This document shows, in pieces, positions 41,957 to 51,580 of a stretch of DNA of 64,000 bases. The notes beneath the pieces are model-generated. The model did no database searches. It was not told the DNA's origin and worked only from the letters and a program-made list of their open reading frames with translations. The stretch's first letter is position 1; each line of letters starts with the position of its first letter. The position numbers and the translations under genes are program-made. The stretch is from Muriicola sp041358175 (GTDB lineage: Bacteria; Bacteroidota; Bacteroidia; Flavobacteriales; Flavobacteriaceae), in contig NZ_JBGKBE010000002.1 of the NCBI RefSeq assembly GCF_041358175.1, positions 310,001 to 374,000 on the forward strand, read 5' to 3'.

Positions 41957-44881
41957 TTATTTAGTTATCAGAGCTCTGTTCAGAATAGTTACCGGATGAA
42001 ACGACCTGCGTTGCGTGCCATCCCAAATCTGATGCCTGCAACTGGTTCCGTTGGCAACTATTAGGGTGTCAGTATCAGCCCTCTTTACAGCGGGAAAAAG
42101 CTTTAGGCCACCGATTTGCATACTGATATCATAGTGCTCTTTTTCGTACCCAAAGGATCCTGCCATTCCACAACAGCCACTATTGATGATGGTTACCCTG
42201 TAATTCTCGGGGAGATTCAGCATATCAAAGGTCACTTTTTGATTAGAGAGTGACTTCTGATGACAATGCCCGTGAATTTTGATTGTCTGAGGATCGGAAG
42301 TAAAATCTTCATGGGTAATTTTCCCATTTTCTATTTCCCGGGAAATAAACTCCTCGATCAACATACTGTTATTTGATAAAGCCCTGACTGCAGTTTCATC
42401 CAGATGGAATCGATGGTATTCATCCCGAAAACTAAGAATAGCTGAAGGTTCAAGCCCCACAATGGGAATGTCTTTTTTAGTGTATTCGGATAAGGCTTCC
42501 AGGTTCTTTTTTGCCAGAACCCGGGCCTGTCTCAAAAACCCTTTTGAAATAAATGTGCGGCCGCTTTCTCCAAAATATAAAATTATCTCATAGCCCAGGG
42601 CCTGCAAGAGGTCGATGGCATCTTTCCCAACTTCAACATCCAGGTACCTTGTGAATTCATCAATATACAACACCAGTTTTCCCTTAGGTGCTCTGTTCGA
42701 TGGAGCCTTCCCCTGAAGATATGAGGTGAAATTAAATCTTTTTGCTGTGGGAATGCTTCGCTTTTCTGCAACTCCTGTCACCTTCTTTATAAGTCGGCCA
42801 AAGAGATCACTGTTTAACACCGATGAACTGAGGCGTGGAAATTTTGCGGCCAACCTATTGGCTTTTGTGTTATGCGCAAAAAGTTTATTCCGCAGGGAAT
42901 AGCCGTGTGTTTCCTGATACTGGTAGAGAAATTCAGATTTCAAGGTGGCTACATCCACATTGCTGGGGCATTCACTCCCGCAGGCTTTACAGCTAAGACA
43001 CAGGTCGAACACTTCTTTTAATTCTTCAGCATCAAATTTGTTCTTCTTTTCGTTGTGGGTCAGAAACTCCCTGAGTGCATTAGCCCTGCCCCTTGTGGTG
43101 TCTTTCTCCTTTCTGGTAGCATGGTAACTCGGACACATTCCTCCATTGGCCCTGGCCGTTTTACGACAGTCTCCGCTGCCATTGCACTTCTCGGCAGCCT
43201 TGAGAATCCCTTCACTGTCACTAAAGTCGAATAAGGTCTTAATCTCCGGTTCCTCCCTGTCTATCTCATATCGCAAGGACGCATCCATAGGATAGGGATC
43301 GACGATCTTCCCGGGATTAAAAATATTTCCTGGGTCAAAAACGCTCTTTACTTTTCGCAGCACTTCGTAATTCTGCTCGCCGATCATCAAAGGAATAAAT
43401 TCTGCTCTTACGATCCCATCTCCGTGCTCTCCGCTAAATGAACCTTTGTATTTTTTTGTAAGATGCGCTACTTCCGTGGTTATTTTCCGAAAGAGTTCCA
43501 CATCCTCCTTTTTTTTCAGATCGAGGATGGGCCTAAGGTGCAACTCCCCTGCCCCCGCATGTGCGTAATACACCGCCTCCTGCTCATAATGGCGCATGAT
43601 CTCACTAAATTCTCCTATAAAGTCTTTTAGATCTTCGAGGGCAACAGCTGTGTCTTCGATGCAGGCAACGGCCTTCCTGTCTCCAACCATATTCCCCAGT
43701 AAGCCCAAACCAGCTTTACGTAGTTCGAGCGCACTATTAATTTGCTCCCCCATTAAGACCGGGTTTGCATAGCTGTTCCCTGTCTTCTTTATGGTTACCT
43801 GTAATTCTTTGAGCAAATTTTCAAGTTCTTCTTCAGTCTCAGATCGAACCTCAAGCATTAGTAAAGCGGCAGGATCTCCATTTACAAAAAAACGATTTGC
43901 CTGATGCGTTTTATTGTTTTTCGTACAGTCGAGTATCACTTTATCCATCATTTCGCAGGTGTGCAACTGATGGGTCATCACAGGGGCAACATCGGCAAGA
44001 CAAGCCTCCAGGCTTAAATAATGCGTGACCACCATAGCGGATTTTGAAGGAGGCAACGAATCTAATTGCAGGGTGATTTCGGTAGAAAAGGCGAGCGTAC
44101 CCTCACTTCCACTGAGTAACTGACATAGGTTTATTTCAGGCTGATTCCCTGAAAATAGCCCACTTGTGAGTAAGGCATCTACCGCGTACCCCGTGTTGCG
44201 CCTATGGATACTTTCTTTAGGAAATTCAGATTTTATATTTTTTTGTACTCTTTTGTCTGATAGTATTTTATATAATTCTTTATAAATATTTCCTTCAAGT
44301 GAATTCTGCCTTGTTTTACCTCTGTATTCTTCGGTAGTAAGGCCCCTGAACTCTGCTTCACTGCTGTCTGAGAGTATTGTTTTAAGGGAAATAACCTTAT
44401 CACGAGTGACCCCGTATTGTATGGAAGTTGTGCCACTGGAATTATTACCTACCATCCCTCCTATCATACAGCGGTTGGAAGTAGAAGTATTAGGCCCGAA
44501 AAATAATCCGTGAGGCTGCAAATATGTATTGAGTTCATCCCGGATGACGCCCGGCTGAACAGTGACCTGCTTTTTTTTAAGGTCGAGGTTAAGGATTTTT
44601 GTAAAATGCCGTGAAACGTCAATGACAATACCTTCTCCCACACATTGTCCGGCCAGAGAAGTGCCGGCTGTCCTGGGTATAATGCCCAGTTGATGCTTTG
44701 AGGCAAATCTGATTAGCTTCTTGATGTCTTCATTGCTTTTTGGAAAAGCTACGGCTGAGGGAATTTTTCTATATACCGAAGCATCCGTAGCGTACAAACT
44801 CCTCGTAAGTATGTCTGTATGGAATGAGCCTTCTAAGATGTGTTCTATTTCGTGAAAGGGGATGTCAGGCAATGAAGTCAT
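41957..44881 (-). CDS. GlcD-GlcF-like fusion: FAD-linked 2-hydroxyacid dehydrogenase with Fe-S domain
   Basis: 974 residues from the ATG at 44881; the frame to 44947 has no start support. The N-terminal FAD-binding-4 domain (about 30-280; PRTAGTSLAGQCVGEG, GGMVGNNSSGTTSIQYG) and FAD-oxidase C domain are followed by a 4Fe-4S domain (CLSCKACGSECPSNVD) and CCG-type motifs (HCHQKS, NSGCCGMAGSFGYE). This is the D-lactate/glycolate dehydrogenase plan with GlcD and GlcF in one chain. It oxidises a D-2-hydroxyacid and feeds electrons to quinone at the inner membrane (family knowledge). The exact substrate is unknown. Confidence 0.88.
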   Translation of the reverse strand: MTSLPDIPFHEIEHILEGSFHTDILTRSLYATDASVYRKIPSAVAFPKSNEDIKKLIRFASKHQLGIIPRTAGTSLAGQCVGEGIVIDVSRHFTKILNLDLKKKQVTVQPGVIRDELNTYLQPHGLFFGPNTSTSNRCMIGGMVGNNSSGTTSIQYGVTRDKVISLKTILSDSSEAEFRGLTTEEYRGKTRQNSLEGNIYKELYKILSDKRVQKNIKSEFPKESIHRRNTGYAVDALLTSGLFSGNQPEINLCQLLSGSEGTLAFSTEITLQLDSLPPSKSAMVVTHYLSLEACLADVAPVMTHQLHTCEMMDKVILDCTKNNKTHQANRFFVNGDPAALLMLEVRSETEEELENLLKELQVTIKKTGNSYANPVLMGEQINSALELRKAGLGLLGNMVGDRKAVACIEDTAVALEDLKDFIGEFSEIMRHYEQEAVYYAHAGAGELHLRPILDLKKKEDVELFRKITTEVAHLTKKYKGSFSGEHGDGIVRAEFIPLMIGEQNYEVLRKVKSVFDPGNIFNPGKIVDPYPMDASLRYEIDREEPEIKTLFDFSDSEGILKAAEKCNGSGDCRKTARANGGMCPSYHATRKEKDTTRGRANALREFLTHNEKKNKFDAEELKEVFDLCLSCKACGSECPSNVDVATLKSEFLYQYQETHGYSLRNKLFAHNTKANRLAAKFPRLSSSVLNSDLFGRLIKKVTGVAEKRSIPTAKRFNFTSYLQGKAPSNRAPKGKLVLYIDEFTRYLDVEVGKDAIDLLQALGYEIILYFGESGRTFISKGFLRQARVLAKKNLEALSEYTKKDIPIVGLEPSAILSFRDEYHRFHLDETAVRALSNNSMLIEEFISREIENGKITHEDFTSDPQTIKIHGHCHQKSLSNQKVTFDMLNLPENYRVTIINSGCCGMAGSFGYEKEHYDISMQIGGLKLFPAVKRADTDTLIVANGTSCRHQIWDGTQRRSFHPVTILNRALITK

Positions 44882-44962
44882 ATTTAATGACTCTAAAATT
44901 AAGTTATTATTAACACCAGAACATCCTGCATTCCCTAATTTTAACAATTAAATATTCAAACT

Positions 44963-45460
44963 ATGAAAATTTTTAAATTAACTCTATTCTTATTTTTTAC
45001 AGCAACTCTGGCTTTAAGTGCCCAATCTATTTCCGATCATGCGCTTGGTCTACGTCTGGGTGATAGCGATGGTTTCGGGGCTGAGATATCATATCAGAAG
45101 TCGGTCGCAAGGGCAAACCGGGTCGAAATTGATCTGGGATGGCGAGATAGCAGAAACTTTGACGCCTTTAAACTTACCGGTATTTACCAATGGGTGCAGC
45201 CCCTGGATGGCAATTTTAACTGGTACTACGGTGTTGGTGGCGGATTGGGAAGTGTAGATTTTTCTGCAGGATCTAATGGTTCAGTTCCCGATGGAGGCCT
45301 GTTCCTATTTGGAGCCGGCGATATAGGTATCGAATACAATTTCGATATCCCATTGTTGATTTCACTCGACTTCAGACCTGAAATTGGGTTGGTGGGGTAC
45401 GATGATTTCTCTGATAATTTTGATTTTGATATTGCGCTTGGACTTAGATATCAGTTCTAA
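44963..45460 (+). CDS. Small outer-membrane beta-barrel protein
   Basis: 165 residues. Signal peptide (cleavage after LSAQ, about 21). Eight or so amphipathic strands, glycine-rich turns (YGVGGGLGSVDF) and a C-terminal aromatic strand ending GLRYQF, the classic signal for BAM insertion. Size and pattern fit OmpX/OmpW-like small barrels. Divergent from the GlcD-GlcF-like gene; a strong terminator follows 20 bases after the stop. Confidence 0.75.
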   Translation: MKIFKLTLFLFFTATLALSAQSISDHALGLRLGDSDGFGAEISYQKSVARANRVEIDLGWRDSRNFDAFKLTGIYQWVQPLDGNFNWYYGVGGGLGSVDFSAGSNGSVPDGGLFLFGAGDIGIEYNFDIPLLISLDFRPEIGLVGYDDFSDNFDFDIALGLRYQF

Positions 45461-45480
45461 GCAGAATTAAATATTTGAAG

Positions 45481-45517
45481 AAGCCCTTAATCACAAGCAT
45501 GTGTTAAGGGCTTTTTT
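45481..45517 (+). terminator. Terminator after small barrel gene
   Basis: Perfect 10-bp stem AAGCCCTTAA/TTAAGGGCTT, 13-base loop, then a T-run. Confidence 0.92.
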
Positions 45518-45534
45518 ATTGGAATGCTTATCTC

Positions 45535-45542
45535 TACCTTTG
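45535..45542 (+). promoter_or_regulatory. -7 element of TlpA-like gene
   Basis: Exact TACCTTTG, 17 bases before the ATG at 45560. The -33 region coincides with the T-run of the preceding terminator. Confidence 0.55.
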
Positions 45543-45559
45543 CCAAAAATTTAGTAAAC

Positions 45560-46669
45560 ATGAAGAAATTATTAATTCTTTTAAGTCTCTCCCTGGCTGT
45601 TGTGGCCTGCGATTCAGTGAACGATGGTTATGTCATTGAGGGGTCTATTGAAGGAGAAAATACAGAAGGAACAGAACTTACGCTGAGAAAGTACGGAGAA
45701 AATAACCAATTGATCACCGTTGATAGTGCTGAAGTAAAGGAGGGGACATTTATGTTTAAAGGAGGGCCTGCTGAAAGTCCGGAACTCCATTATATATTCT
45801 TCGGCCGTGGACAGGAAAACATTCCGGTAATCGTGGAAAATGGAGAGATTGAAGTTAGTGCTCAAAGGGATAGTCTTAGCTATGCCAGGATCGGTGGAAC
45901 TTTGCAAAATGAGTTATTCTATGATTTTCTCAAGGGGTCAAGAGTACTGAGCAGGAAAGCTTCTTCCATGAACCAGGACATGAGAGTTGCTCAGGGTAAC
46001 CGGGACACGGTTACCATGAATTCCCTGAGAGAAGAGTATTTTGAACTGATGGACGAGGCGAAAGGATATGAACTGGATTATGTGAAGGACAATCCAAATG
46101 CTATTGTTTCAGCCCTCATCATTTACAGGATACTTTCTACCAAAGCTAAAACCAATGCCGAGGTTCAGGAGCTATACGATTCGCTTACTCCTGAAATAAA
46201 AGCCAGCAATGCCGGACTGAAAATCAAGGAATCCCTGGAAAAAGAGGCCAATACCTCCATCGGAGCAAAAGCGCCTAATTTTTCAGCCCCCTCCCCGGAA
46301 GGAGAAGAGCTCGCCCTAAATGATGTTCTTGGAAAAGTAACCATTGTTGATTTTTGGGCGGCCTGGTGTAAGCCCTGTAGAGCAGAAAATCCAAATATCG
46401 TCAATGTATACAATACCTATAAGGATAAAGGCCTTAGTATTCTGGGTGTTTCACTAGACAGGAATGCCGAGGACTGGAAAAAGGCTATTGAGGCTGACGG
46501 GCTCGACTGGCATCATGTGTCTAACGTGCAATTTTTTGATGAGATTGCTAAATTGTATAATGTTGATGCTATCCCTGCATCTTTTATCCTCGATGAGAAT
46601 GGTGTAATTGTAGCAAAAAATTTAAGAGGTCCTGCCCTGGGACAAAAAATTGGAGAATTGCTGCAGTAA
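45560..46669 (+). CDS. TlpA/ResA-like thioredoxin lipoprotein with DUF4369-type domain
   Basis: 369 residues from the ATG at 45560; the frame from 45524 starts upstream of the -7 box. SPII signal ending VVAC (C17). Residues about 25-115 look like the DUF4369 beta domain that precedes many Bacteroidetes TlpA proteins. Residues about 235-365 are a thioredoxin fold with WCKPC (C270, C273) and a cis-Pro in DAIPASFIL. It is a periplasm-facing disulfide reductase, likely for cytochrome c maturation or envelope thiol repair. Terminators flank both sides, so it is monocistronic. Confidence 0.88.
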   Translation: MKKLLILLSLSLAVVACDSVNDGYVIEGSIEGENTEGTELTLRKYGENNQLITVDSAEVKEGTFMFKGGPAESPELHYIFFGRGQENIPVIVENGEIEVSAQRDSLSYARIGGTLQNELFYDFLKGSRVLSRKASSMNQDMRVAQGNRDTVTMNSLREEYFELMDEAKGYELDYVKDNPNAIVSALIIYRILSTKAKTNAEVQELYDSLTPEIKASNAGLKIKESLEKEANTSIGAKAPNFSAPSPEGEELALNDVLGKVTIVDFWAAWCKPCRAENPNIVNVYNTYKDKGLSILGVSLDRNAEDWKKAIEADGLDWHHVSNVQFFDEIAKLYNVDAIPASFILDENGVIVAKNLRGPALGQKIGELLQ

Positions 46670-46685
46670 AGAAATTAAACAAAAG

Positions 46686-46721
46686 AAAAACCCTGATGCT
46701 TTAAAACATCAGGGTTTTTTT
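46686..46721. terminator. Bidirectional terminator between convergent genes
   Basis: An 11-bp stem AAACCCTGATG/CATCAGGGTTT with an 8-base loop; T-run on the plus strand and A-run on the other side, serving both the TlpA-like gene and the convergent lipoprotein gene. Confidence 0.9.
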
Positions 46722-46737
46722 ATGAGGTGTTTTCTAG

Positions 46738-48384
46738 TTAAAATTTACTCTGTACATCCACAAATTCTCCAACTATGGTCACGTTATCTTCAATATCAAC
46801 TTCTCCAAAGATGTTTACAACAGAGTCATTACCCAGGAATTCAATTGTTGCTCCTTCCTTAAGCTCCAAATCTCCATAGATAGTAAGGTTGCCTTCAATC
46901 CTGAGCGTTGCCCCGGGTTCAACCTGGATTTTCTTTCGTCTTCTGTTCTTCCCGACGGTGAGGGAACCACTCATTTCCAACAATGCACCTTCCTTAATAT
47001 CAACATCGTTACTTACAGTCCACGTTCCACACATCAGAAGTTGTCCTTCCACCTTTATAGAATTAAAGCTCTTGGCCCCGCTAAAAGCTATGTCATCACC
47101 TTCATTGATAACCAACTTGGCAGACCCTTCGTATTCTATAAGTGATGAACACTGAGCTGCAAGACCTAAAGACAAACGGTTGAGTTTGATAATCTGCAGA
47201 CCCTCCTGTCCGGAGGCGGCAAAAGCATAATCACCTCGTGTTTGCACGAAATTAATAGAGCCATCTAACTGTATCACACCATAAGGTTTAGTTAAATCTC
47301 CTGTATCATCTGAAACAGACAGACCAGCTCCACCATTGGCCATCAGGACCATTTCCTCATTAAAAGCCACGGCGTTATTGACTACATCTCCGGTGGGCGG
47401 GTTCAATGGATCGATGATAATAGGAATATATTGCAATAATGATCCAGTGTCATAGGAGTACACTCCGGCACCTTTGGCACCTTCTGCAACGATGATCTTG
47501 TCACCGTCAAAATCAATCGTCCTTTTTGTATTTATACCAAAATCAGAATCTATTGCTATCTCATCTTTCAATTTAAGATTATCATCCAGCACACGGATTC
47601 CCATGCTTGCATCAAGCAAGGCAATCCTATTGTCAAAGAATGCCAGTGACCGGAGATCTAAATAACTCTCTTCTTTTTTGACTTCCAGATCTTTGGTGTC
47701 GTATACGGTTACACTTCCATCTTGACCACTGGTTACAAAAGCCTCGTTTTTATCTATGACAATATCAGTCGCATTGTCTCCGGGTTGGAATCCGTAGAGA
47801 ATCCCGGCATCGACATCCATTACACCTCCAAAAACCGGGATTTTTGTAATGAACGAATTAGATGCTGCTGTAAATGATGCAGTTGCATCCAGACCACCCA
47901 CTGCATATAAAAATCCATCTTTGAATTGGAGCGAATTGATATCGGCATTAGTATAAACCACTCTTGAAGTGAGCTGTGGGTCATTTGGATCGGTAACATC
48001 CACGATGTCGATTGCTCCGGCATAATCTTCTCCTGCCGTATTATAGGCTACATAGGCAAAATCATCCTCAACAAATACATGTGCCGCTGTGAGGGAGGTA
48101 ATTGAACCGTAAGTCGGCGGATTCACCTGTCCAATTAAAACCATGGGATAATTTCCGGCTGGATCTTCCGCGGCTTTTGAGGTGCGTTTTCCTGAGTAAT
48201 TCTCATCAATTGTAATATCGAGAACCCCCGCATTTTCAAATGATACACTGCCTGCCAGTGTAACGGCGTCGTTTTCTTCTAAGATACTGGATTGTTGTTC
48301 GTCAATAAAAATAGTGGTTTCGTCACTACAGGAAACCATAAACAAGACGGTAGATAGAAATATCAGATATATTTCTTTTCTCAT
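46738..48384 (-). CDS. LVIVD/beta-propeller lipoprotein with beta-solenoid tail
   Basis: 548 residues. SPII signal ending FMVSC (C19). Residues about 75-390 are repeated 'AIDIVDVTDPNDPQL…' and 'SLQFKDGFLYAVGG' blades, the LVIVD-type propeller. Residues about 425-545 are a solenoid of about 20-residue turns (LVINEGDDIAFSG, VDIKEGALLEMSG, IQVEPGATLRIEG, LELKEGATIEFLG, VDIEDNVTIVGE). Both parts are typical of surface adhesion or scaffold proteins. No enzyme motif and no T9SS tail recognised. Confidence 0.75.
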   Translation of the reverse strand: MRKEIYLIFLSTVLFMVSCSDETTIFIDEQQSSILEENDAVTLAGSVSFENAGVLDITIDENYSGKRTSKAAEDPAGNYPMVLIGQVNPPTYGSITSLTAAHVFVEDDFAYVAYNTAGEDYAGAIDIVDVTDPNDPQLTSRVVYTNADINSLQFKDGFLYAVGGLDATASFTAASNSFITKIPVFGGVMDVDAGILYGFQPGDNATDIVIDKNEAFVTSGQDGSVTVYDTKDLEVKKEESYLDLRSLAFFDNRIALLDASMGIRVLDDNLKLKDEIAIDSDFGINTKRTIDFDGDKIIVAEGAKGAGVYSYDTGSLLQYIPIIIDPLNPPTGDVVNNAVAFNEEMVLMANGGAGLSVSDDTGDLTKPYGVIQLDGSINFVQTRGDYAFAASGQEGLQIIKLNRLSLGLAAQCSSLIEYEGSAKLVINEGDDIAFSGAKSFNSIKVEGQLLMCGTWTVSNDVDIKEGALLEMSGSLTVGKNRRRKKIQVEPGATLRIEGNLTIYGDLELKEGATIEFLGNDSVVNIFGEVDIEDNVTIVGEFVDVQSKF

Positions 48385-48526
48385 AAGTAGGTAATTTTGT
48401 TTGCAGTTTGGGCACTACATAAACGGCGAAATAACGAAAAAAGTATGGTGAAATCTAAAAAATTAGACAAGCTACATCATTTAACGGCAAGACCAATCAT
48501 ACAAGGGCTTCAGCAGGCTGTTAAAG

Positions 48527-49174
48527 TCAGATTTTTCCTAACTTCTCAAGAGCGAAGAGCATGAGGATAGGTAAAGCCAATAAAATGACCATTAATGTGT
48601 CAGTTGCAAACAGCGAAGGCATAAAAAGAAGGGTGGTGAAATAGCCTCCAATAGCTCCTCCGAAATGGGCAGTATGGCCTATATTTCCAAGCCTCTTTTT
48701 CATACCATAAATGGAATACAACATATAGAGTATACCCAGAATATAAGCTGGCAAAGGAATTGGAATAAACATAAGGGCAAGCTGCATATCGGGTTGAAGG
48801 AGGATGGCAGCATACAGAATGCCTGTTACGGCTCCACTTGCACCAACGGCACTGTAGTAAGGTTCTTTCTTATGAAAAAACAGGGCAAGGAGGCTCCCGG
48901 CTAGTAAACTCACAAAATAAATGAGGAGGAACTTTGCGGGACCGAACCATCGAATTACTACGTCTGCAAAGAAGTAGAGTGTAAACATATTGAGAAAGAG
49001 GTGGGAAAGATCAACATGTAAAAACCCCGATGTGACCATCCTGTCTTTCTGCCCGGCCTGAATGGCTCCAATCCCGAACTTATAACGTTCAAAAAAGTTA
49101 ATATCCTTAAATCCTCTGAGGGAAACCACAACATTTGCTGCGATTATGGCTAAAGTTGCCCAATGTAGATTCAT
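48527..49174 (-). CDS. Rhomboid-family intramembrane serine protease
   Basis: 215 residues with six transmembrane helices. The catalytic Ser is S113 in AVGASGAVTG and the His is H170 in HTAHFGGAIGGY; the HVDLSHLFLNM box (53-63) is the usual L1/helix-2 signature. It cleaves membrane-spanning substrates inside the inner membrane; substrate unknown. Divergent from the acyltransferase gene across 59 bases holding that gene's promoter. Confidence 0.92.
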   Translation of the reverse strand: MNLHWATLAIIAANVVVSLRGFKDINFFERYKFGIGAIQAGQKDRMVTSGFLHVDLSHLFLNMFTLYFFADVVIRWFGPAKFLLIYFVSLLAGSLLALFFHKKEPYYSAVGASGAVTGILYAAILLQPDMQLALMFIPIPLPAYILGILYMLYSIYGMKKRLGNIGHTAHFGGAIGGYFTTLLFMPSLFATDTLMVILLALPILMLFALEKLGKI

Positions 49175-49186
49175 ATAGAAGCGACT

Positions 49187-49217
49187 GTTTTAAGAGGTCC
49201 AAATATAGCTATATTTG
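49187..49217 (+). promoter_or_regulatory. Promoter of LpxL-like gene
   Basis: GTTT (49187-49190), 19 bases, TATATTTG (49210-49217), 16 bases ahead of the ATG at 49234. Confidence 0.55.
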
Positions 49218-49233
49218 CACATAGTTTATATGC

Positions 49234-50115
49234 ATGCAATTAGTTGTATTTCTCCTGGCCTACCCTGTTTTAAGGCTGATATCAATTCTCCCGAAACCCC
49301 TTTTCTACGGCTTTTCTGACATTGCCTTTGTTTTGATCTTTTATCTTGCCAGGTACCGGAGGAAGGTAGTTCAGGAAAATTTACGCCTTGCCCTGCCTGA
49401 ACTTTCAGAGGAAGAGAGAAGGCAGGTTGAAAAGAAGTTTTACCGTCATCTCTGCGACTTGTTCCTGGAAATGGTAAAGACTATGGATCTTTCAAAAAAA
49501 GAGGTCGCTGAGAGATACCACATTATAAATCCCGAACTCATTCAAAATCTCGAGAAGGAAAGGAGTGTTCTGGTATTGTGTACCCACTATGCTAACTGGG
49601 AATGGAATACCAGCATAAATAATGTTGTCACTTCCAGAGGATTTGCCATCTATCAGAAGATAGGGAATAAGTATTTCGACCGACTGATCAAGAAAATCCG
49701 AGCTAAATGGAATACCGATCCCATCGAACAGAAAAATACAGTAAAGCGGATGTATGAAAATGAGCGCAACGGGGTACGAGGTATTTACGGTATAGTCAAT
49801 GATCAGTCGCCTATGATGAGCAGGGCTCAGTACTGGAGTCCGTTTATGGGGATTACCGTGCCTATTTTTGTAGGAGCTGAATCCCTTGCAAAAAAATTAG
49901 ATTTAGCTACCGTATTTCTCAAGGTTACCAAAGTAAAACGAGGCTATTATCAGGCAGAATTCATTCCGATCAATGACAAGGGTAGTACGGCCGGGGAACA
50001 TGAAATCACTGAGAAATTTCTTCGCCTGTCAGAACAACAGATAAGGGAGCAGCCCGAATATTATCTATGGACGCACAGGAGGTGGAAGCACAAAGACAAA
50101 GCCCCGCAAGCTTAA
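49234..50115 (+). CDS. LpxL/HtrB-like lysophospholipid or lipid A acyltransferase
   Basis: 293 residues. One N-terminal membrane anchor (about 5-38), then the catalytic motif H118-x4-E123 (THYANWEW), and later VNDQSPMMSR, WSPFMGITVPIFVG and YLWTHRRWK near the end, all matching the LpxL (HtrB) family. It transfers a secondary acyl chain to lipid A or a related lipid at the inner membrane. Standalone; converges with glmM (seven-base gap). Confidence 0.9.
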   Translation: MQLVVFLLAYPVLRLISILPKPLFYGFSDIAFVLIFYLARYRRKVVQENLRLALPELSEEERRQVEKKFYRHLCDLFLEMVKTMDLSKKEVAERYHIINPELIQNLEKERSVLVLCTHYANWEWNTSINNVVTSRGFAIYQKIGNKYFDRLIKKIRAKWNTDPIEQKNTVKRMYENERNGVRGIYGIVNDQSPMMSRAQYWSPFMGITVPIFVGAESLAKKLDLATVFLKVTKVKRGYYQAEFIPINDKGSTAGEHEITEKFLRLSEQQIREQPEYYLWTHRRWKHKDKAPQA

Positions 50116-50122
50116 GACTAGC

Positions 50123-51508
50123 TTAACGAGAAATTGAGTCAATTTCGTCCATGATTCGTTTAGCCAGGGAATCTGCACTTTTCTGTGATGGTGCCTCTGT
50201 ATAGACCCTGATGATCGGTTCCGTATTCGATTTGCGCAGATGTACCCATGAATCACTAAAATCGATCTTGACTCCGTCGATGGTATTTACGTCTTCCTTT
50301 TTGTACTTGTCTGCCATTACCTCAAGGATCTTATCCACATCAATCCCGGGAGTGAGTTCTATTTTTTTCTTACTCATAAAATATGAGGGATAACTCGCTT
50401 TTAACTCACTTACCTTCCCCCCTCGTTCAGCCATCAGCATTAAGAATAAAGCAGTTCCTACGAGGGCATCGCGACCGTAATGACTCTCAGGGTAGATAAT
50501 CCCCCCGTTTCCTTCTCCTCCAATAATGGCATTTGACGACTTCATCTGGGCAACTACATTTACTTCCCCCACTGCTGCGGCAGTATAATTTCCACCGTGC
50601 TTTTCGGTGATATCCCTGAGAGCACGTGTGGACGAAAGATTGGAAACGGTATTTCCTGGTGTTTTGCTGAGCACGTAATCTGCACAAGCCACCAGCGTAT
50701 ATTCTTCTCCGAACATTTCCCCATCCTCAGAAATAAAAGCCAGACGGTCTACATCAGGATCGACAACAAGGCCGAAATCGGCTTTTTCCTTTACAACCAA
50801 ATCACAAATATCTTTCAGGTGTTCTTTCAAAGGCTCGGGATTATGAGGAAAATGGCCTGTGGGATCGCAATAAAGTTCTACAACTTCCACCCCAAGCTCT
50901 TTTAATAACTTGGGCATCACTATCCCTCCTGAAGAATTCACCCCATCTACTACTACTTTAAATCCGGCTTTGGCAATGGTATCCCTGTCTATCAGGGATA
51001 AATTGAGTACTTCATCGATATGGATATCCAGATAGGAATCATTAGCGGTTAGCTTCCCCAATTCATCTACTTCAGCAAAATTGAAATCTTCTGCTTCGGC
51101 CAGGGTTAAAATGAGCTCCCCTTCTGCGGCATTGAGGAATTCTCCACGCGCATTGAGCAACTTAAGGGCATTCCATTGTTTGGGATTATGGCTGGCCGTA
51201 AGTATGATGCCTCCGTCTGCTTTTTCAAGAGGCACTGCGATCTCAACAGTGGGTGTGGTGGAAAGTCCAAGATCAATAACGTCAATCCCCATTCCGAGCA
51301 AGGTATATACCACGAGGGACTGGATCATTTCACCCGAAATACGGGCATCTCGGCCAATGACAATTTTAAGATGCTTGTTGTCGTTTTGCTTCTTCAAAAA
51401 AGCCCCGTAGGCCGCGGCAAACTTTACGGCATCAATGGGTGTTAAGTTGGTGCCGGGTTCTCCCCCAATGGTTCCGCGAATCCCAGAAATGGATTTGATT
51501 AGTGTCAT
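50123..51508 (-). CDS. glmM: Phosphoglucosamine mutase
   Basis: 461 residues from the ATG at 51508 (SISGIRGTIGG start); the long upstream extension in the same frame is not part of the family. The active phosphoserine is S106 in LTASHNPKQWN; metal-binding DPDVDR and sugar-binding GEGNGG are present. It interconverts glucosamine-6-P and glucosamine-1-P for peptidoglycan and lipopolysaccharide precursors. A phosphomannomutase activity is possible, as the families are close. Divergent from the AcpH-like gene. Confidence 0.88.
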   Translation of the reverse strand: MTLIKSISGIRGTIGGEPGTNLTPIDAVKFAAAYGAFLKKQNDNKHLKIVIGRDARISGEMIQSLVVYTLLGMGIDVIDLGLSTTPTVEIAVPLEKADGGIILTASHNPKQWNALKLLNARGEFLNAAEGELILTLAEAEDFNFAEVDELGKLTANDSYLDIHIDEVLNLSLIDRDTIAKAGFKVVVDGVNSSGGIVMPKLLKELGVEVVELYCDPTGHFPHNPEPLKEHLKDICDLVVKEKADFGLVVDPDVDRLAFISEDGEMFGEEYTLVACADYVLSKTPGNTVSNLSSTRALRDITEKHGGNYTAAAVGEVNVVAQMKSSNAIIGGEGNGGIIYPESHYGRDALVGTALFLMLMAERGGKVSELKASYPSYFMSKKKIELTPGIDVDKILEVMADKYKKEDVNTIDGVKIDFSDSWVHLRKSNTEPIIRVYTEAPSQKSADSLAKRIMDEIDSISR

Positions 51509-51580
51509 AATTCTTGAAAAGTTTTTGCAAATATAAAGGTATAGGTTAGTTTCCAGCCTCCTTCTTTGTAAATTCGACTG

